From positions 372,001-436,000 of the forward strand of contig SHNF01000018.1 of NCBI GenBank assembly GCA_004295085.1: a stretch of DNA of 64,000 nucleotides, read 5' to 3'. The notes under the pieces are model-generated. The model made no database searches and was not told the origin of the DNA. It saw nothing but the letters and a program-made list of their open reading frames with translations. This document shows, in pieces, positions 24,160-34,476 of this stretch. Positions within the stretch are counted from its first letter, which is position 1. Each line of letters begins with the position of its first letter. The position numbers were made by a program, and so were the translations under genes. Origin of the DNA: Planctomycetota bacterium. GTDB lineage: Bacteria; Planctomycetota; UBA1135.

Positions 24160-25646
24160 CCGACCAGGGCTCCGTGTCGGGCGGCCGCGGTGGCGATCCG
24201 CGCCAGCAGCGCGACGCCGTCCGGAACGCCGGGAGGGGCCGGCAGCACGGGCCGCAGCCTCCGGTCCAGGCCCTGCACGTTGCGCACTGTGCCGCCCTTC
24301 TCCACGGCGCTGCGTGCCGGCAGGCACAGGCCGAAGCCCTCGCGCGGGTGCGTGTCGATGACGATGGAGCGCGGGCCGGCGTTGGTGGCGGGCACGGCCA
24401 CGTCGCCGCTGCCGGGGTCCAGGCCGTGCAGGAAGTGCAGGATCTTCTCGCCCGCCAGCAGGCTCGCGCCGGCGCCGGACAGGTGGCGGCGCAGGTCCTC
24501 AGGGCTCATCGGAGTCAGGCCGAGGTCGGTCAGGCCGCGCCGGTTCGGGGCGGGGTCGCCCGTGTACAGCACGCCGTCGCCGGCGCCCGGCTCCGGCGCC
24601 AGGAAGTGCGCGTCCGTTCCGAGGCCGCGCGCCAGCTCCAGGAGCGCCTGGCCCTCCTCCTGCGTCAGGCAGGGCGAGCCGACCAGCAGCGCGGCGGCGC
24701 CGGCCTCCGCCAGCCATTGCCCGGCGCACTGCGCGCCGCCGTCCACTCCCAGATCCGTGGCGCCGCCCGCCGTCGCCTGGATCCCGGTGGCCAGGCGCCC
24801 CGGCAGGTTCCAGTCGTCGAAGGTAAAGCGACCGACGTCGCACATCCACGACTTGTTCACCTCGGCGTCGTAGCGCGGCCGGATGCGCACCACGCGGCCC
24901 CGGTAAGCATCCACCTGGATGGCGCAGCCACGGCTGCAGCGCGTGCAGGTGCTGGGCATGGGCCGCGTGTTCCACACCCGCGCCTGGAAGCGGAACTTGC
25001 GCAGCGTGAGCGCGCCGACCGGGCAGATGTCGGCCAGGTTGCCCTGGTAGTTGCCGGTGAGCGGCCGGTCGTCAAACGTGCCGATGACCGAGCGGTTGGC
25101 GATGTCCAGCACCTGCAGCTGCTCCCGGCCTTCCACGGCCGGGAAGAAGCGCACGCAGCGGCTGCACAGCACGCAGCGCTCCTGGTCGAGCACGATGACG
25201 TCGCCCAGGGACACACGCTTGCGGCGCTTGCGCCGCGGGTCGTGGCTGCGGCCTTCCGACTGGCCCTCACGGTAGGTGTAGTCCTGCAGCGGGCACTCAC
25301 CGGCCTTGTCGCAGATCGGGCAGTCCAGCGGGTGGTCCTTGAGCAGGAACTCGAGCACGCCGCGGCGCGCATTCTGGGCCGCGGGAGACTGGGTCCACAC
25401 CTGCATGCCGCGCTGCACGGACGTACGGCAGGAGATCGCCAGGGCCTTGCGCAGGACGTTGCCGGGCGCCGGCGCCTCGATCTCCACCTGGCACATGCGG
25501 CACGAGCCGACCACCGGCAGGTCGCGGTGGTAGCAGAAGCGCGGGATCTCCTCGCCGGTGATCTCGGTGATGACGTCGATCAGGCGCGCGCCCAGCGGCG
25601 CCTGGTGCTCGCGGTCGTTGATGGTGATCGGGATGAGCTCGGCCAT
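24156..25646 (-). CDS. nuoG: NADH-quinone oxidoreductase subunit G, short form with N7 ligands
   Basis: 496 aa iron-sulfur subunit of the peripheral arm. All cluster ligands are visible: 2Fe-2S N1b (C38, C49, C52, C73), N5 (H105, C109, C112, C118), N4 (C158, C161, C164, C208) and the off-path N7 (C234-x2-C237-x3-C241-x27-C269). After ~270 the molybdopterin-oxidoreductase-like domain is much shorter than in E. coli (about 910 aa total) or Thermus (about 780 aa). What remains has Rossmann-like pieces (AAALLVGSPCLTQEEGQALLEL; VLYTGDPAPNRRGLTDLGL) and ends with a PAR-x-AVEKGGTVRNVQG segment. No frameshift is seen, so the small size looks genuine. The ATG at 25646 is supported by MAELIPITINDRE; nuoF ends 17 bp upstream. 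Confidence 0.94.
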   Translation of the reverse strand: MAELIPITINDREHQAPLGARLIDVITEITGEEIPRFCYHRDLPVVGSCRMCQVEIEAPAPGNVLRKALAISCRTSVQRGMQVWTQSPAAQNARRGVLEFLLKDHPLDCPICDKAGECPLQDYTYREGQSEGRSHDPRRKRRKRVSLGDVIVLDQERCVLCSRCVRFFPAVEGREQLQVLDIANRSVIGTFDDRPLTGNYQGNLADICPVGALTLRKFRFQARVWNTRPMPSTCTRCSRGCAIQVDAYRGRVVRIRPRYDAEVNKSWMCDVGRFTFDDWNLPGRLATGIQATAGGATDLGVDGGAQCAGQWLAEAGAAALLVGSPCLTQEEGQALLELARGLGTDAHFLAPEPGAGDGVLYTGDPAPNRRGLTDLGLTPMSPEDLRRHLSGAGASLLAGEKILHFLHGLDPGSGDVAVPATNAGPRSIVIDTHPREGFGLCLPARSAVEKGGTVRNVQGLDRRLRPVLPAPPGVPDGVALLARIATAAARHGALVG

Positions 25647-25663
25647 CCGTGGTTCCTTAGCCC

Positions 25664-26985
<1,322 letters not shown>

Positions 26986-26989
<4 letters not shown>

Positions 26990-27459
26990 CGCAGCTTCTC
27001 CAGGATCTCCACTGCCGCCTCCGGGGTCAGGTTCTCGTGGTACGTGCCGTCCACGTCCATCATCGGGCCGTAGCCGCAGGCGCCCAGGCACTGCGCCGCG
27101 AACAAGGTGAACGCGCCGCCGCCGCTGGTCTCGCCGGGCTTGACGCCGAAGCGGCCCTGGATGGCCGCCAGCAGCTCGCGGCAGCCGAGCAGGTCGCAGG
27201 AGATGTTCTTGCACACCGAGACGATGTGGCGGCCGGCGGGCTCCTGGCGCAGCATGGGGTAGAAGCTCACCACCCCCTGCACCTCCACCGGCGGGATGCC
27301 GAGGTAGTCCGCGATCTCCTCCATGGCCGCGCGGCTGATCCAGCCGTGCACGTCCTGCACGCGGTGCAGGATCGGCAGCAGCGCGGCGCGGCGCTGCGGG
27401 TAGCGCCCGCACAGCGCGTCGAACTCGGCGCGCAGCTCCGGCGTGACCAGGGCGTTCAC
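26986..27459 (-). CDS. nuoE: NADH-quinone oxidoreductase subunit E (2Fe-2S)
   Basis: 157 aa thioredoxin-like ferredoxin subunit with cluster N1a. Ligands C83, C88, C124 and C128 follow the standard C-x4-C...C-x3-C pattern (CKNISC, CLGAC). An N-terminal helical bundle contains RAALLPILHRVQDVHGWIS and the VQGVVSFYPMLR segment. I choose the GTG at 27459 because it overlaps the nuoD TGA as GTGA, the coupling pattern used elsewhere in this operon; an in-frame GTG at 27468 would add three residues. Confidence 0.95.
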
Positions 27460-28712
27460 TTGTCGCACTCTCCCATGACGAAGTCGAGGCTGCCGATGAT
27501 GGCCACCATGTCGCTGAGCAGGTGGCCCTGCGCGAGGGTGGGGATGGCCTGGATGGACACGAAGCTGGGCGAGCGCGTGTACACGCGCACCGGCCGGGGC
27601 GTGCCGTCGCTCACCAGGTAGAAGCCGAGCTCGCCCTTGGACGACTCGATGGCCTGGTACACCTCGCCCCGCGGCAGTGCCATGGCGGTCACGACCTTGA
27701 ACTGGTGGATCAGCTCCTCCATGGAGGTCGCCACGCGGCCGCGGGGCGGCAGCACGAAGCGCGTGTCATGGGCCAGGTGGTCGCCGGCGGCGCCGGGCAG
27801 CCGCTCCAGGGCCTGGCGCACGATCCGGCACGACTCCCGCATCTCGGCGATGCGCACCAGGTAGCGGTCGTAGCAGTCGCCGCAGGTCCCGATGGGGACG
27901 TCGAACTCGTAGCGCTCGTAGCCGGAATACGGCTGCGCCTTGCGGATGTCGTAGGCGACGCCGCTGCCGCGCAGGCTCGGGCCGGTGAGCCCCATGGCGA
28001 CGGCCTGCTCGCCCGAGATCTCCGCCACGCCCTTGTTGCGCCCGTACCAGATGCGGTTGCCGGTGAGCAGCTCCTCGAACTCGTCCAGCTTGGCCGGGAA
28101 CTCGCGGCTGAACTGGTCCACCATCTCCACCACGCGCGGGCTGAGGTCGGCCGCCACGCCGCCCAGCCGCACGTACGTGTTGTTCATGCGGTGGCCGCTC
28201 CACTGGTCCAGGATGTCGAGGATTTTCTCGCGCTCGCGGAAGCAGTAGAAGAACATGGTGACCGCGCCGAGGTCGATGCCGGTGGTGCCGGTATAGATCA
28301 GGTGCGCGGCGATGCGGCCCAGCTCGCTGAACAGCACGCGGATCACCTGCGCGCGCTCGGGCACTTCCACGTGCGCCAGGCGCTCCAGCGCCAGCGCGTA
28401 GCTGAGGTTGGGCATGACCGGCGTGCAGTAGTCCATCCGGTCGGTGTGCGGGAAGAACTTGCGCCAGCCGAGGTCCTCGGCCATCTTCTCCTTGCCGCGG
28501 TGCAGGTAGCCGACGTCCGGGTCCACCTCCAGGATGGTCTCGCCGTCCAGCAGCAGGCGCAGGCGCAGCACGCCGTGGGTGGACGGATGCTGCGGCCCCA
28601 TGTTCAGCGCCATGGGATCACCGTGCAGCGGGTCGGCGGGTCCGTGCGCCGTGTACTCGAACCAGCGCTCGCGCGCCGCGCGGCGCGCCTGCATGGCGGC
28701 GGCCTCGCTCAT
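27456..28712 (-). CDS. nuoD: NADH-quinone oxidoreductase subunit D
   Basis: 418 aa, 49-kDa-type subunit at the quinone site, related to NiFe hydrogenase large subunits but without the metal site. Conserved features: [25 protein letters not shown] with the quinone-site His, [71 protein letters not shown], and the C-terminal [36 protein letters not shown] region (only partly quoted here). NuoD is separate from NuoC, unlike the fused form of enterobacteria. The ATG overlaps the nuoC TGA (ATGA). Confidence 0.96.
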   Translation of the reverse strand: MSEAAAMQARRAARERWFEYTAHGPADPLHGDPMALNMGPQHPSTHGVLRLRLLLDGETILEVDPDVGYLHRGKEKMAEDLGWRKFFPHTDRMDYCTPVMPNLSYALALERLAHVEVPERAQVIRVLFSELGRIAAHLIYTGTTGIDLGAVTMFFYCFREREKILDILDQWSGHRMNNTYVRLGGVAADLSPRVVEMVDQFSREFPAKLDEFEELLTGNRIWYGRNKGVAEISGEQAVAMGLTGPSLRGSGVAYDIRKAQPYSGYERYEFDVPIGTCGDCYDRYLVRIAEMRESCRIVRQALERLPGAAGDHLAHDTRFVLPPRGRVATSMEELIHQFKVVTAMALPRGEVYQAIESSKGELGFYLVSDGTPRPVRVYTRSPSFVSIQAIPTLAQGHLLSDMVAIIGSLDFVMGECDK

Positions 28713-29239
28713 GCGCCCCCCGGCGGCGCGCGGCGCGCCGCCTCCCACTGCCGGTACAGCCGGTCCGGTTCGATGCCGTCGCGCGGGAAGTCCTTGCGCA
28801 GCGGATGGTGCGGGAACTCCTCCGGCATCAGGATCCGGCGCAGGTCGGGGTGACCGTCGAACACGACGCCGAACATGTCGTAGCACTCGCGCTCGTGCCA
28901 GTCGGCGCCGGGCCAGATCCCGGTCACGCTGGGGACGCGCGGGTCGTCCTCGCCGCAGCGGGTCTTCACGCGTAGCCAGCGGTTGCGGGCGATGCTGTAC
29001 AGCGCGTACACCACCTCGAAGCGCGGCTGGTCCGGCAGGCGGTCCACGGCCGTCACGAAGGCGCAGTGGTCGAAGCGCTGCGCGTCGCGCAGCTCGCGCA
29101 TCAATCCGGCCAGCTCCTCCCGCGGCGCCTCGATCACCGGCATGTCCAGGCCCTCGTGCACCTGCAGGCGCGGCCGGGCCTGGAGCGCCTGGCTCAGCTC
29201 CGCCGCCTGCGCGGTGACCTGATCGGAGGGGACTCTCAC
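28709..29239 (-). CDS. nuoC: NADH-quinone oxidoreductase subunit C
   Basis: 176 aa, 30-kDa-type subunit of the peripheral arm. The family signature is the C-terminal segment [20 protein letters not shown] followed by [19 protein letters not shown]. Upstream are the expected strands around [14 protein letters not shown] and [19 protein letters not shown]. Starts at GTG 29239, overlapping the nuoB TGA as GTGA. Confidence 0.95.
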   Translation of the reverse strand: MRVPSDQVTAQAAELSQALQARPRLQVHEGLDMPVIEAPREELAGLMRELRDAQRFDHCAFVTAVDRLPDQPRFEVVYALYSIARNRWLRVKTRCGEDDPRVPSVTGIWPGADWHERECYDMFGVVFDGHPDLRRILMPEEFPHHPLRKDFPRDGIEPDRLYRQWEAARRAPPGGA

Positions 29240-29745
29240 GCGACCGGAGGCGAGCTCAGCGAGCGATCCTGCTCGATCTTCCTCTGGATCTTGATGACGG
29301 CGTCGATCACGGCGTCGGGACGGGGCGGGCAGCCGGGCACGTACACGTCCACCGGCACGATGGAGTCGATGCCCTGCACCACCGCGTAGTTCTTGTACAT
29401 GCCGCCCGACGACGAGCACACGCCCATGGCGATCACCCACTTCGGATTGGGCATCTGGTCGTACACCAGGCGCGCCGCCTGCGCCATCTTCCAGGTCAGG
29501 GTGCCGGCCACGATCATCAGGTCGCACTGGCGCGGCGTGAAGCGCATCGCTTCCGCGCCGAAGCGCGCCAGGTCGTAGCGCGGGCCGACCATGGCCATCA
29601 TCTCGATGGCGCAGCAGCTCAGCCCCAGCGGCATGGGCCACAGGCTGTTCTTGCGGCCCCAGTTCACCAGGGTCTGCAGTTTGGTGGTGAAGAAGCCCTG
29701 CCCTCCCACGCTTGCGGGCACCGGCGCCTCGATCAGCGATCCCAT
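29236..29745 (-). CDS. nuoB: NADH-quinone oxidoreductase subunit B (cluster N2)
   Basis: 169 aa. Holds cluster N2, which reduces quinone. All four ligands are present: the adjacent pair C44-C45 ([10 protein letters not shown]), C110 ([12 protein letters not shown]) and C139 ([11 protein letters not shown]). The N-terminal [20 protein letters not shown] and the [11 protein letters not shown] loop are typical. The ATG at 29745 lies inside the end of nuoA, a 13-bp overlap. Confidence 0.97.
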   Translation of the reverse strand: MGSLIEAPVPASVGGQGFFTTKLQTLVNWGRKNSLWPMPLGLSCCAIEMMAMVGPRYDLARFGAEAMRFTPRQCDLMIVAGTLTWKMAQAARLVYDQMPNPKWVIAMGVCSSSGGMYKNYAVVQGIDSIVPVDVYVPGCPPRPDAVIDAVIKIQRKIEQDRSLSSPPVA

Positions 29746-30092
29746 TCCAGCCCTCCTCGCCGCCAGATGTGCAGCCAGCCCACGGCCAGCACGGCCAGGA
29801 ACAGGCCCACTTCGATCAGCCCGCTCATTCCCAGCTCGCGCGCCCGCAAGGCCCACAGCACCAGGAACAAGGCCTCCACGTCGAACAGGATGAACAGCAC
29901 TGCGACCAGGTAGTAGTGCACCGAGAACCGGCCGCGGGCGTCGCCCATCGGCTGCATGCCGCACTCGTAGGTCTCGGCCTTGCCTGGCGCCGGCCGGGCC
30001 CTGCCGATCCAGGCGGTCAGCGCCAACAAGCCTCCCACGAAGGCCATGACCAGGACCAGCCAGGCGAGCAGCGGGGCGTATTCGGCCAACAT
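29733..30092 (-). CDS. nuoA: NADH-quinone oxidoreductase subunit A
   Basis: 119 aa, three membrane helices ([58 protein letters not shown]). The loop between helices 1 and 2 has the conserved [22 protein letters not shown] with the quinone-access Cys, and helix 2 has the FDVEALF acidic pair. I start at the ATG at 30092 (MLAEYAPLL); a TTG at 30119 would add nine residues that lack a counterpart in the family. It is the first gene of the operon, with a TACAAT box 29 nt upstream. Confidence 0.95.
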   Translation of the reverse strand: MLAEYAPLLAWLVLVMAFVGGLLALTAWIGRARPAPGKAETYECGMQPMGDARGRFSVHYYLVAVLFILFDVEALFLVLWALRARELGMSGLIEVGLFLAVLAVGWLHIWRRGGLEWDR

Positions 30093-30121
30093 GGGCGCGG
30101 CGAAGCGAAAGCGGGCCAAAG

Positions 30122-30127
30122 ATTGTA
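30122..30127 (-). promoter_or_regulatory. TACAAT -10-like box of the nuoA-N operon
   Basis: Read on the minus strand, TACAAT lies 29 nt before the nuoA ATG, giving a short leader. No -35 resembling TTGACA is visible 17 bp further up. It sits in the 80-bp gap after the 30173 gene. Confidence 0.45.
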
Positions 30128-30172
30128 TGTCCCGCCGCTGCGCCCGCCGAGCCCTAGTTCATCGACGGCGTG

Positions 30173-33157
30173 CTACGGCACGATGAAGTCGTACTCGGTC
30201 GTGCGGTCGGCCTCCACGCGGATGGGATCGCTCTTGTGCTGCTCGCCGCCGGCCCAGGTGGTGAGGCGGTACGTGCCCGGTGCCAGATCAGCGAAGCGGT
30301 AGCGGCGGTCCCTGTCCACCGGCGCGAAGTAGCTCTCGCCGCCGGCCTCGGGCTCAAGGCCGAGCACGTCCCAGCCGAAGTCGCCGTCCCCGCTCCGGCG
30401 ACCGCCGATGAGGCGGCCGGTGAGCACCGCAGCGCCCTTCAGGCTGGCGATCCCCAGATCCAGGTCGGAGCGGCCGTCCTGGCGGAAGGATTCCGAGCTC
30501 CACGCCGAGTGATTGCGCGCCTGGATCTTGACCTCGTAGTCGCCCGCCGGCACGTCCTCGAAAACGTAAGTGCCATCCGGAGCAGTAGTTGTGTTGGCTT
30601 CGCCAGGAGTGAAGGAGAGTGACTCGAAGTGCATTCCATCCTCGTCCTCAGCACCGGTCGTGACGGCGTTGAACACGATGATTCCTTGCCGGTCCTCTTG
30701 GCCTTCGCCCTCGCCTTCGCTGGGTGCGGAATACGGGGTCAGCCGCACTCGGGCGCCGCCTACAGGGCCTCCGGCTCCGACCACCGTGCCCCTTACCGTC
30801 CCGGTCGCCAGCTCCACGACGATCTCCTGGCGGCCAGATCCCAGCTCGACCTCCTTCCGGGTCTGGGGAGAGTGGCTGCCGGAGCTGGCAGATATCGTGT
30901 AAGTTCCTGGTGGACACGGATTTAGAGATACGACTCCGGAGCCGTCCGTGGCCAGGCCGCCGCCGCCGCCGAAGGGAAAGCCGAACATCATCCCGGTCTC
31001 GTCGCCGCTGCCGCGCGTGCACTGAACACGGGCGCCGGGCACAGGCTGGCCATAACGCGTGACGCGAACCCGCGGCAAGGCCAGGGCACGCACGACCAGT
31101 TGCAGTTCGTGCACCTGGCCCGGGATCAGCTCCACGGGCGCCGCGTCCGCGGACGGTTCCTGCGACTGCTCCGACTCCTCCCCGAACAGGCGCAGCCGGG
31201 CGTCGCCCATGAAGATGGCTTGGCCCGACTCATCCGCCCCGGCCGAGGCCAGGTACTGGCCTGGCGCCAGGGCTTTCCACGCGACCCAGCCCTGGGCGTC
31301 CGCCGGTGGAGACACCTGCGAGCGCTGGACCGGCTCCTCGGCTTCTTCCTCTGCCGCTACTCCTGTGGGGTGGAGCTGCACGACCGCGCGCGGCACCGGC
31401 TGGCCCAGGGTGTCCAGCACCTGCACACGCAACGAGGCCGCCTGCGGCAAGACCACGACCAGCGTCTCCTCGGAGAGTGCGCTGCGCTCCACGTTCTGAT
31501 AGATGCCGGCATGGCCGGCCTTCTCGGCCCGAAGCTGCCACTGGCCCAGGGGCAGGTTCTCGAAGCGGACGTAGCCTCCGTCCGCGCTGCGGCCGCGCCG
31601 CGCCGGCTGCCACCCGTCCTCGCGCACCATCTCGATGGTGTCGTTGCCTCCGTCATGGATCACGCGCTGCACGTTGCTGGTGCTGAGCTCCACGTCGGCG
31701 CCGCTCACCGGAGTCCGGTTCTGGTCCACGACCTGCACGACCAGCGCGTTGCCGGCTTCCAGGCGCAGCTCCAGCGGCTTCATGTCGGGGCTGACGGTCA
31801 GGTCCGGCAGGTCCAGCCGGCCCAGGGGCGAAGCCGCGCGCAGCGTGTACTCGCCCGGCATCACCGGCGCGAACTGGAAGCGGCCGTCCGGGCCGGTGGT
31901 GGCGACCTCCATGCCGCCGAAGCCCTCGCGATTCCCTTGCAGGTGCAGGCTCGCGTCCGCCGCCGGCTGGCCGGCAGGATCGAGCACCAGGCCGGTGACG
32001 CGCCAGTGCCGCTTCAGGCGCAGCTCCAGGTCGGAGCCGATACGGGTGGCGGGAGCGGTAGCCCGCCCGTAACCCTCCGCCCAGGCCTCGACGCGCTCCT
32101 TGCCGGCCCCGGTGGCGCCTGCCAGCGTGAAGCTGCCGTCCGCAGCCACCGGCTGGCCCGTGCGTGCTTCTTGCACGAATGGCCCCTCGTCCTCCATCAT
32201 CATCCGCATCCCGCCGCGCTGCAGCCGGACCGAGGCCGTGGGCACGGGCTGGCCGGTGGCGTCGTCCACCACGCGCCCGCGCAGGGTGAAACCGCTGTCC
32301 AGGCGCAGGTCCGCGGCCAGGTCCCGGGTTCCGGCGCTGATGCGCACCGGGTCCTGCCGCGCCTCCACGAAGCCCTGGGCTTGGGCAATGAGCACGTAGC
32401 GTCCGGACGGAATGCCCTCCAGGGCGTAGCGTCCATCCGCGTCCGCGGTGGCGCGGAAGTTCGGCGGAGTGGCAACGAAGATGCTGTTCCCGCTCCCCGG
32501 GAGCTGCATCGTGACCCGGGCGCCGCCGACACCCTTGCCCGCGGCATCCGCGACCTGGCCGTGCACCTCGCATCCCGGAGCCAGGGCGATCGCGCCCAGG
32601 TCGCGCGTCTCGGACGAGCCGAGCGGCGACACTTCCTTCTCCGTGTGCACCCAGCGTGGCCCGCCGGCGTGCAGCTCCAGCCGCCGCCAGGGCGCGATGC
32701 CGGTCAGCCGCACCACGCCGTCGCTGTCCGCGACCACGGGCTCGGGAGCCGCGTCTCCGGTCCCCTGGCCCAGGCGCAGGATGCGGCGCGAACCGAAACC
32801 GAGCTCGGCGCCGACTTCGTCATCGCCGTAGCGGAACCAGGCCTTGGCGCCCGCCGCAGGCCGGTCCTGTCCGTCCACCAGGCGCACGATCAAGGTGGCG
32901 GCATCCGCCGGGGCTGCGGAGACGGAGGGCGCGCCGGCGTTCGCCAATGGCCCTGCCGGCAGGGCTTCTCGGCTGCCCTCGCCGCTGGCCGCGGCCGAAG
33001 GACCCGCACCGGGGGCGGCCGCAGGATCCGCAGGGTCGAGGCTGCCCGACTCGGGCTGCGGCTTCGGGGGTGCTGGCTCGCTGGACGAGGGAATCAGAAA
33101 GAGGACGGCCGCCAGGGCCGCCACCACGACAAGCACGAGGGCGGGGACGAGTCGCAT
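30173..33157 (-). CDS. Large exported protein of ~9 carboxypeptidase-regulatory-like repeats
   Basis: 994 aa. The N-terminus MRLVPALVLVVVAALAAVLFL is a signal sequence or membrane anchor, followed by a ~65-residue Pro/Ala/Ser linker. The rest is about nine beta-sandwich units of 85-110 residues with a repeating grammar: V-x-G-x-V-x-D-...-G-x-P-V-x-x-A-x-V opening and D-G-x-[YF]-x-[FL]-x-x-[IVL]-x-P-G-x-Y closing (for example ADGRYALEGIPSGRYVLIAQ and APDGTYVFEDVPAGDYEVKI). This is the CarboxypepD_reg/DUF4480-like fold; there is no catalytic domain. A role as a surface or periplasmic structural or glycan-binding protein is inferred. The segment encoded by ~30560-30960 has visibly lower GC and less biased codons than the rest of the gene. 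It is upstream of nuo, with its own stop 80 bp before nuoA. Confidence 0.84.
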   Translation of the reverse strand: MRLVPALVLVVVAALAAVLFLIPSSSEPAPPKPQPESGSLDPADPAAAPGAGPSAAASGEGSREALPAGPLANAGAPSVSAAPADAATLIVRLVDGQDRPAAGAKAWFRYGDDEVGAELGFGSRRILRLGQGTGDAAPEPVVADSDGVVRLTGIAPWRRLELHAGGPRWVHTEKEVSPLGSSETRDLGAIALAPGCEVHGQVADAAGKGVGGARVTMQLPGSGNSIFVATPPNFRATADADGRYALEGIPSGRYVLIAQAQGFVEARQDPVRISAGTRDLAADLRLDSGFTLRGRVVDDATGQPVPTASVRLQRGGMRMMMEDEGPFVQEARTGQPVAADGSFTLAGATGAGKERVEAWAEGYGRATAPATRIGSDLELRLKRHWRVTGLVLDPAGQPAADASLHLQGNREGFGGMEVATTGPDGRFQFAPVMPGEYTLRAASPLGRLDLPDLTVSPDMKPLELRLEAGNALVVQVVDQNRTPVSGADVELSTSNVQRVIHDGGNDTIEMVREDGWQPARRGRSADGGYVRFENLPLGQWQLRAEKAGHAGIYQNVERSALSEETLVVVLPQAASLRVQVLDTLGQPVPRAVVQLHPTGVAAEEEAEEPVQRSQVSPPADAQGWVAWKALAPGQYLASAGADESGQAIFMGDARLRLFGEESEQSQEPSADAAPVELIPGQVHELQLVVRALALPRVRVTRYGQPVPGARVQCTRGSGDETGMMFGFPFGGGGGLATDGSGVVSLNPCPPGTYTISASSGSHSPQTRKEVELGSGRQEIVVELATGTVRGTVVGAGGPVGGARVRLTPYSAPSEGEGEGQEDRQGIIVFNAVTTGAEDEDGMHFESLSFTPGEANTTTAPDGTYVFEDVPAGDYEVKIQARNHSAWSSESFRQDGRSDLDLGIASLKGAAVLTGRLIGGRRSGDGDFGWDVLGLEPEAGGESYFAPVDRDRRYRFADLAPGTYRLTTWAGGEQHKSDPIRVEADRTTEYDFIVP

Positions 33158-33274
33158 CGGGTTCGGGGGCAGTATGCCGGGGAAGACGGGATGCCCCGCT
33201 CGCTCCAGCGCTTTCTTTGGCGCAGGCATGTCGCGGGCACCACATCCAGCGTATAGATGGGCCCAAGAGCCACC

Positions 33275-34294
33275 ATGAACACGCGCGTCTGCCTCGTCGC
33301 CCTGCCCGCTTCCGCTGCCCTGATCCTGGCCCTGGGCGCCGCCCAGGGGCCACCGGAAGCCGATCTCGCCGCCATTTCCGACGCCACGGCCGTGCTGGCA
33401 CTGCGGGCGTTGCAGGGCACCGTCCGCCTGAGCCAGGATCCCGGGCTCCAGTCCACGGTGTTCGGCAGCGGCTTCGTGGTGGACGCCACGCGCGGCTACA
33501 TCGTCACCAACGAGCACGTGGTGCGCAGTGTGGACGCCAACATCACCGTGACGCTGTACGACGGCCGTCACGTCCAGGCCGACGTCGTGGGCACTGATCC
33601 CGGCACCGACATCGCGGTCCTGCGCATCCTGCCGGGATTCGCCCGCCAGCAGCTGGCCTGGGGTGACAGCGACGCCCTGCGTCCCGGTCACATGGTGCTG
33701 GCCGTGGGCAGCCCGCTGGACCTGACCGGCTCCACCAGCCTCGGCATCGTGGGCGGACTGGGCCGCGAGATCGCCGATCCGGGAGAGCCGCTGGTGGTGC
33801 AGGACTTCTTGCAGCTCGACGCCTTCATTGATCACGGCTCATCCGGCGGCCCGCTGGTGGACATGCGCGGGCAGGTGATGGGCGTGAACACCGCCATCCG
33901 CGGCAACAACTGGCAGGGGATCGGCTATGCGGTGCCCGCGGCCATCGCCCGGCGCGTGGTCGCCGACCTCATCGCCTACGGCGAGGTTCGGCGCGCCTAC
34001 CTGGGCGTTTCCGAAACCGAGGACGTGACCGCCCGCTACGCCGAGCTGGCCGGCCTGGAGCGTCCGTTTGGCGCCCGCGTGAAGGAGGTGGCTGACGGCA
34101 GCCCGGCCCAGACCGCAGGCTTGCGCCGTGGCGACGTCATCCTCACCGTGAACGGCAAGGAGGTGCTGGGCCGGGCCAATCTCATCGCCCGTGTGAACGC
34201 CTTGGCGCCCGAGGACAAGGTCCGGCTGGGGGTGTGGCGGGATGGCAAGCTCGTGACCCTGGAAGCCGTGCTCACCACGCGCAACCCGCGCTAG
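33275..34294 (+). CDS. Secreted HtrA/DegP-like serine protease with one PDZ domain
   Basis: 339 aa. A signal peptide (MNTRVCLVALPASAALILALGAAQ) precedes a trypsin-like S1C domain with the full triad: His81 (IVTNEHVV), Asp112 (GTDPGTDIAVLRI) and Ser190 in DHGSSGGPLVD (GSSGGP instead of the usual GNSGGP). A single C-terminal PDZ domain has the carboxylate-loop phrase RAYLGVS and ends with GLRRGDVILTVNGKEV. Family members degrade misfolded envelope proteins. The ATG at 33275 is preferred because it begins the signal peptide directly; an in-frame ATG at 33257 would add six residues. It is divergent from the repeat protein, with a 117-bp shared upstream region containing TATAGA at 33252-33257. Confidence 0.92.
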   Translation: MNTRVCLVALPASAALILALGAAQGPPEADLAAISDATAVLALRALQGTVRLSQDPGLQSTVFGSGFVVDATRGYIVTNEHVVRSVDANITVTLYDGRHVQADVVGTDPGTDIAVLRILPGFARQQLAWGDSDALRPGHMVLAVGSPLDLTGSTSLGIVGGLGREIADPGEPLVVQDFLQLDAFIDHGSSGGPLVDMRGQVMGVNTAIRGNNWQGIGYAVPAAIARRVVADLIAYGEVRRAYLGVSETEDVTARYAELAGLERPFGARVKEVADGSPAQTAGLRRGDVILTVNGKEVLGRANLIARVNALAPEDKVRLGVWRDGKLVTLEAVLTTRNPR

Positions 34295-34310
34295 CCCGGC
34301 GGCATGGAAA

Positions 34311-34345
34311 AGGCGCCGTGTCCTTCCCCCAAGGCCACGGCGCCT
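34311..34345. terminator. Perfect extended hairpin between convergent genes
   Basis: AGGCGCCGTG (34311-34320) pairs perfectly with CACGGCGCCT (34336-34345). Inside, CCTT (34322-34325) pairs with AAGG (34331-34334), leaving a CCCCC loop. This long stem lies 17 bp after the HtrA-like stop and before the convergent TatD-like gene. No U-tract follows. Confidence 0.7.
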
Positions 34346-34354
34346 CCATGCATC

Positions 34355-34374
34355 CCCTTGGATTCCCTTGGATT
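34355..34374. repeat. Tandem 10-bp repeat CCCTTGGATT x2
   Basis: CCCTTGGATT occurs twice head to tail directly after the hairpin, followed by CCCC. Too short to classify; probably a local duplication in non-coding DNA. Confidence 0.6.
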
Positions 34375-34381
34375 CCCCATG

Positions 34382-34430
34382 CGGAGCGGAAAGCTCCTTG
34401 CACCCTGGGATAACGGTTTGGCCCGCTCCG
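34382..34430. terminator. Possible second hairpin before the TatD-like stop
   Basis: CGGAGCGG (34382-34389) is the exact reverse complement of CCGCTCCG (34423-34430), with a 33-nt loop. A looser structure than the one at 34311; it could serve the minus-strand gene that ends at 34477. The remaining bases of this 182-bp intergenic region (34431-34476) show only a short GGCGC-A-GCGCC inverted repeat. Confidence 0.3.
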
Positions 34431-34476
34431 GTTACAGGGATCTTTGCGACTTTCTAGGCGCAGCGCCGCTCCGGGA

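Noticed and set aside
34355..34374. Tandem CCCTTGGATT as an origin iteron or CRISPR remnant
   Set aside because: Only two 10-bp copies without further spacing pattern.
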